From Pseudomonadota bacterium (GTDB taxonomy: Bacteria; Pseudomonadota; Alphaproteobacteria; Rhizobiales; Xanthobacteraceae): a stretch of 5,599 nt of DNA. The notes under the pieces are model-generated. The model ran no database searches, was not told the DNA's origin, and saw only the letters and a program-made list of their open reading frames with translations. Below, piece by piece: positions 5,500-5,599 of this stretch. Where the stretch lies: the NCBI GenBank assembly GCA_023405565.1, contig JAEXXW010000252.1, forward strand, positions 1 through 5,599, written 5' to 3'. The position numbers were made by a program, and so were the translations under genes. The first letter of the stretch is position 1. Each line of letters begins with the position of its first letter.

Positions 5500-5599
5500 C
5501 TTCTCACCTCGCTCACGAGGGGCGTCAACCGGTGACGCTGTTGATGGAGCAAGGTGCGGCGCCTGCGGGTGTGAGTTCGTCACTCATGCCTCCGGGACG
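5490..5599 (+). CDS. Possible start of a plus-strand gene, cut by right edge
   Basis: The frame starting with ATG at 5490 stays open to the window end (36 complete codons; product begins MSITSHLAHEGRQPVTLLME). I do not recognise it. Two starts compete: the ATG at 5490 has AGGA 4 nt upstream but lies inside the candidate promoter, whereas the in-frame GTG at 5532 has GAGGGG (5517-5522) 9 nt upstream and fits a transcript starting near 5506. The same stretch folds into several short hairpins, so a structured non-coding RNA or leader is an alternative. Too little is visible to decide. Confidence 0.25.
   Translation, partial: MSITSHLAHEGRQPVTLLMEQGAAPAGVSSSLMPPG
5507..5586 (+). other. Series of three short hairpins after the right-edge promoter
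   Basis: Three stems follow the predicted transcription start: CCTCG-CTCA-CGAGG (5507-5520), GCGTCA-ACCGG-TGACGC (5522-5538) and TGAGT-TCGTC-ACTCA (5572-5586). The first would bury the candidate Shine-Dalgarno GAGGGG. Perfect stems of five or six bases are not rare, so a functional RNA is only a possibility; I could not match them to a known riboswitch or small RNA. Confidence 0.3.

Noticed and set aside
4505..5599. Insertion sequence or integrated element boundaries around the low-GC module
   Set aside because: I found no transposase or integrase fragment, no tRNA, and no clear terminal inverted or direct repeats within the window.

Overview
The window reads as a chromosomal segment from an alphaproteobacterium, most likely of the order Hyphomicrobiales (Rhizobiales). 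The reasons are the heparinase II/III-like gene directly upstream of purH, an HtpX protease nearby, a membrane-anchored staphylococcal-nuclease-like protein, GC-rich codon use over most of the window, and a palindromic repeat of the ATTCCCGC...GCGGGAAT type. I cannot name a genus.

Layout. Positions 1-586 (minus) hold the first 195 codons of purH (purine biosynthesis), cut by the left edge. A compact REP-like double hairpin lies at 625-687, in the gap between purH and its upstream neighbour. Positions 712-2508 (minus) encode a 598-residue heparinase II/III family protein, probably in the same transcription direction and possibly the same operon as purH. The 260-bp gap at 2509-2768 contains a strong terminator for htpX and a second perfect hairpin just before the heparinase ribosome binding site. 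Positions 2769-3773 (minus) encode HtpX, a membrane zinc protease. A 179-bp divergent intergenic region (3774-3952) separates htpX from a thermonuclease-family gene (3953-4504, plus). It carries a cluster of GATTG repeats between two candidate -35 elements.

From about 4505 rightwards the character changes. GC falls to about 51% (368 of 720 bases counted in 4681-5400) and to about 34% in 5401-5500. This part holds an unrecognised three-TM membrane protein (4646-5401, minus), a small overlapping 44-codon ORF at its 3' end (4534-4668, minus), an AT-rich divergent control region with a 19-bp dyad (5423-5441), and a near-consensus sigma-70 promoter (5471-5499, plus) reading off the right edge into a hairpin-rich start of an RNA or gene. 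This right-hand third looks like an acquired or fast-evolving insertion beside conserved housekeeping genes.

The left two thirds are ordinary: purine synthesis, envelope or polysaccharide metabolism, membrane protein quality control and a nuclease, with no obvious single pathway joining them. I found no tRNA, rRNA, CRISPR array, transposase or recognisable defence system. The least explained part is the low-GC module on the right: the orphan membrane protein, its overlapping small ORF and the divergent promoter region.
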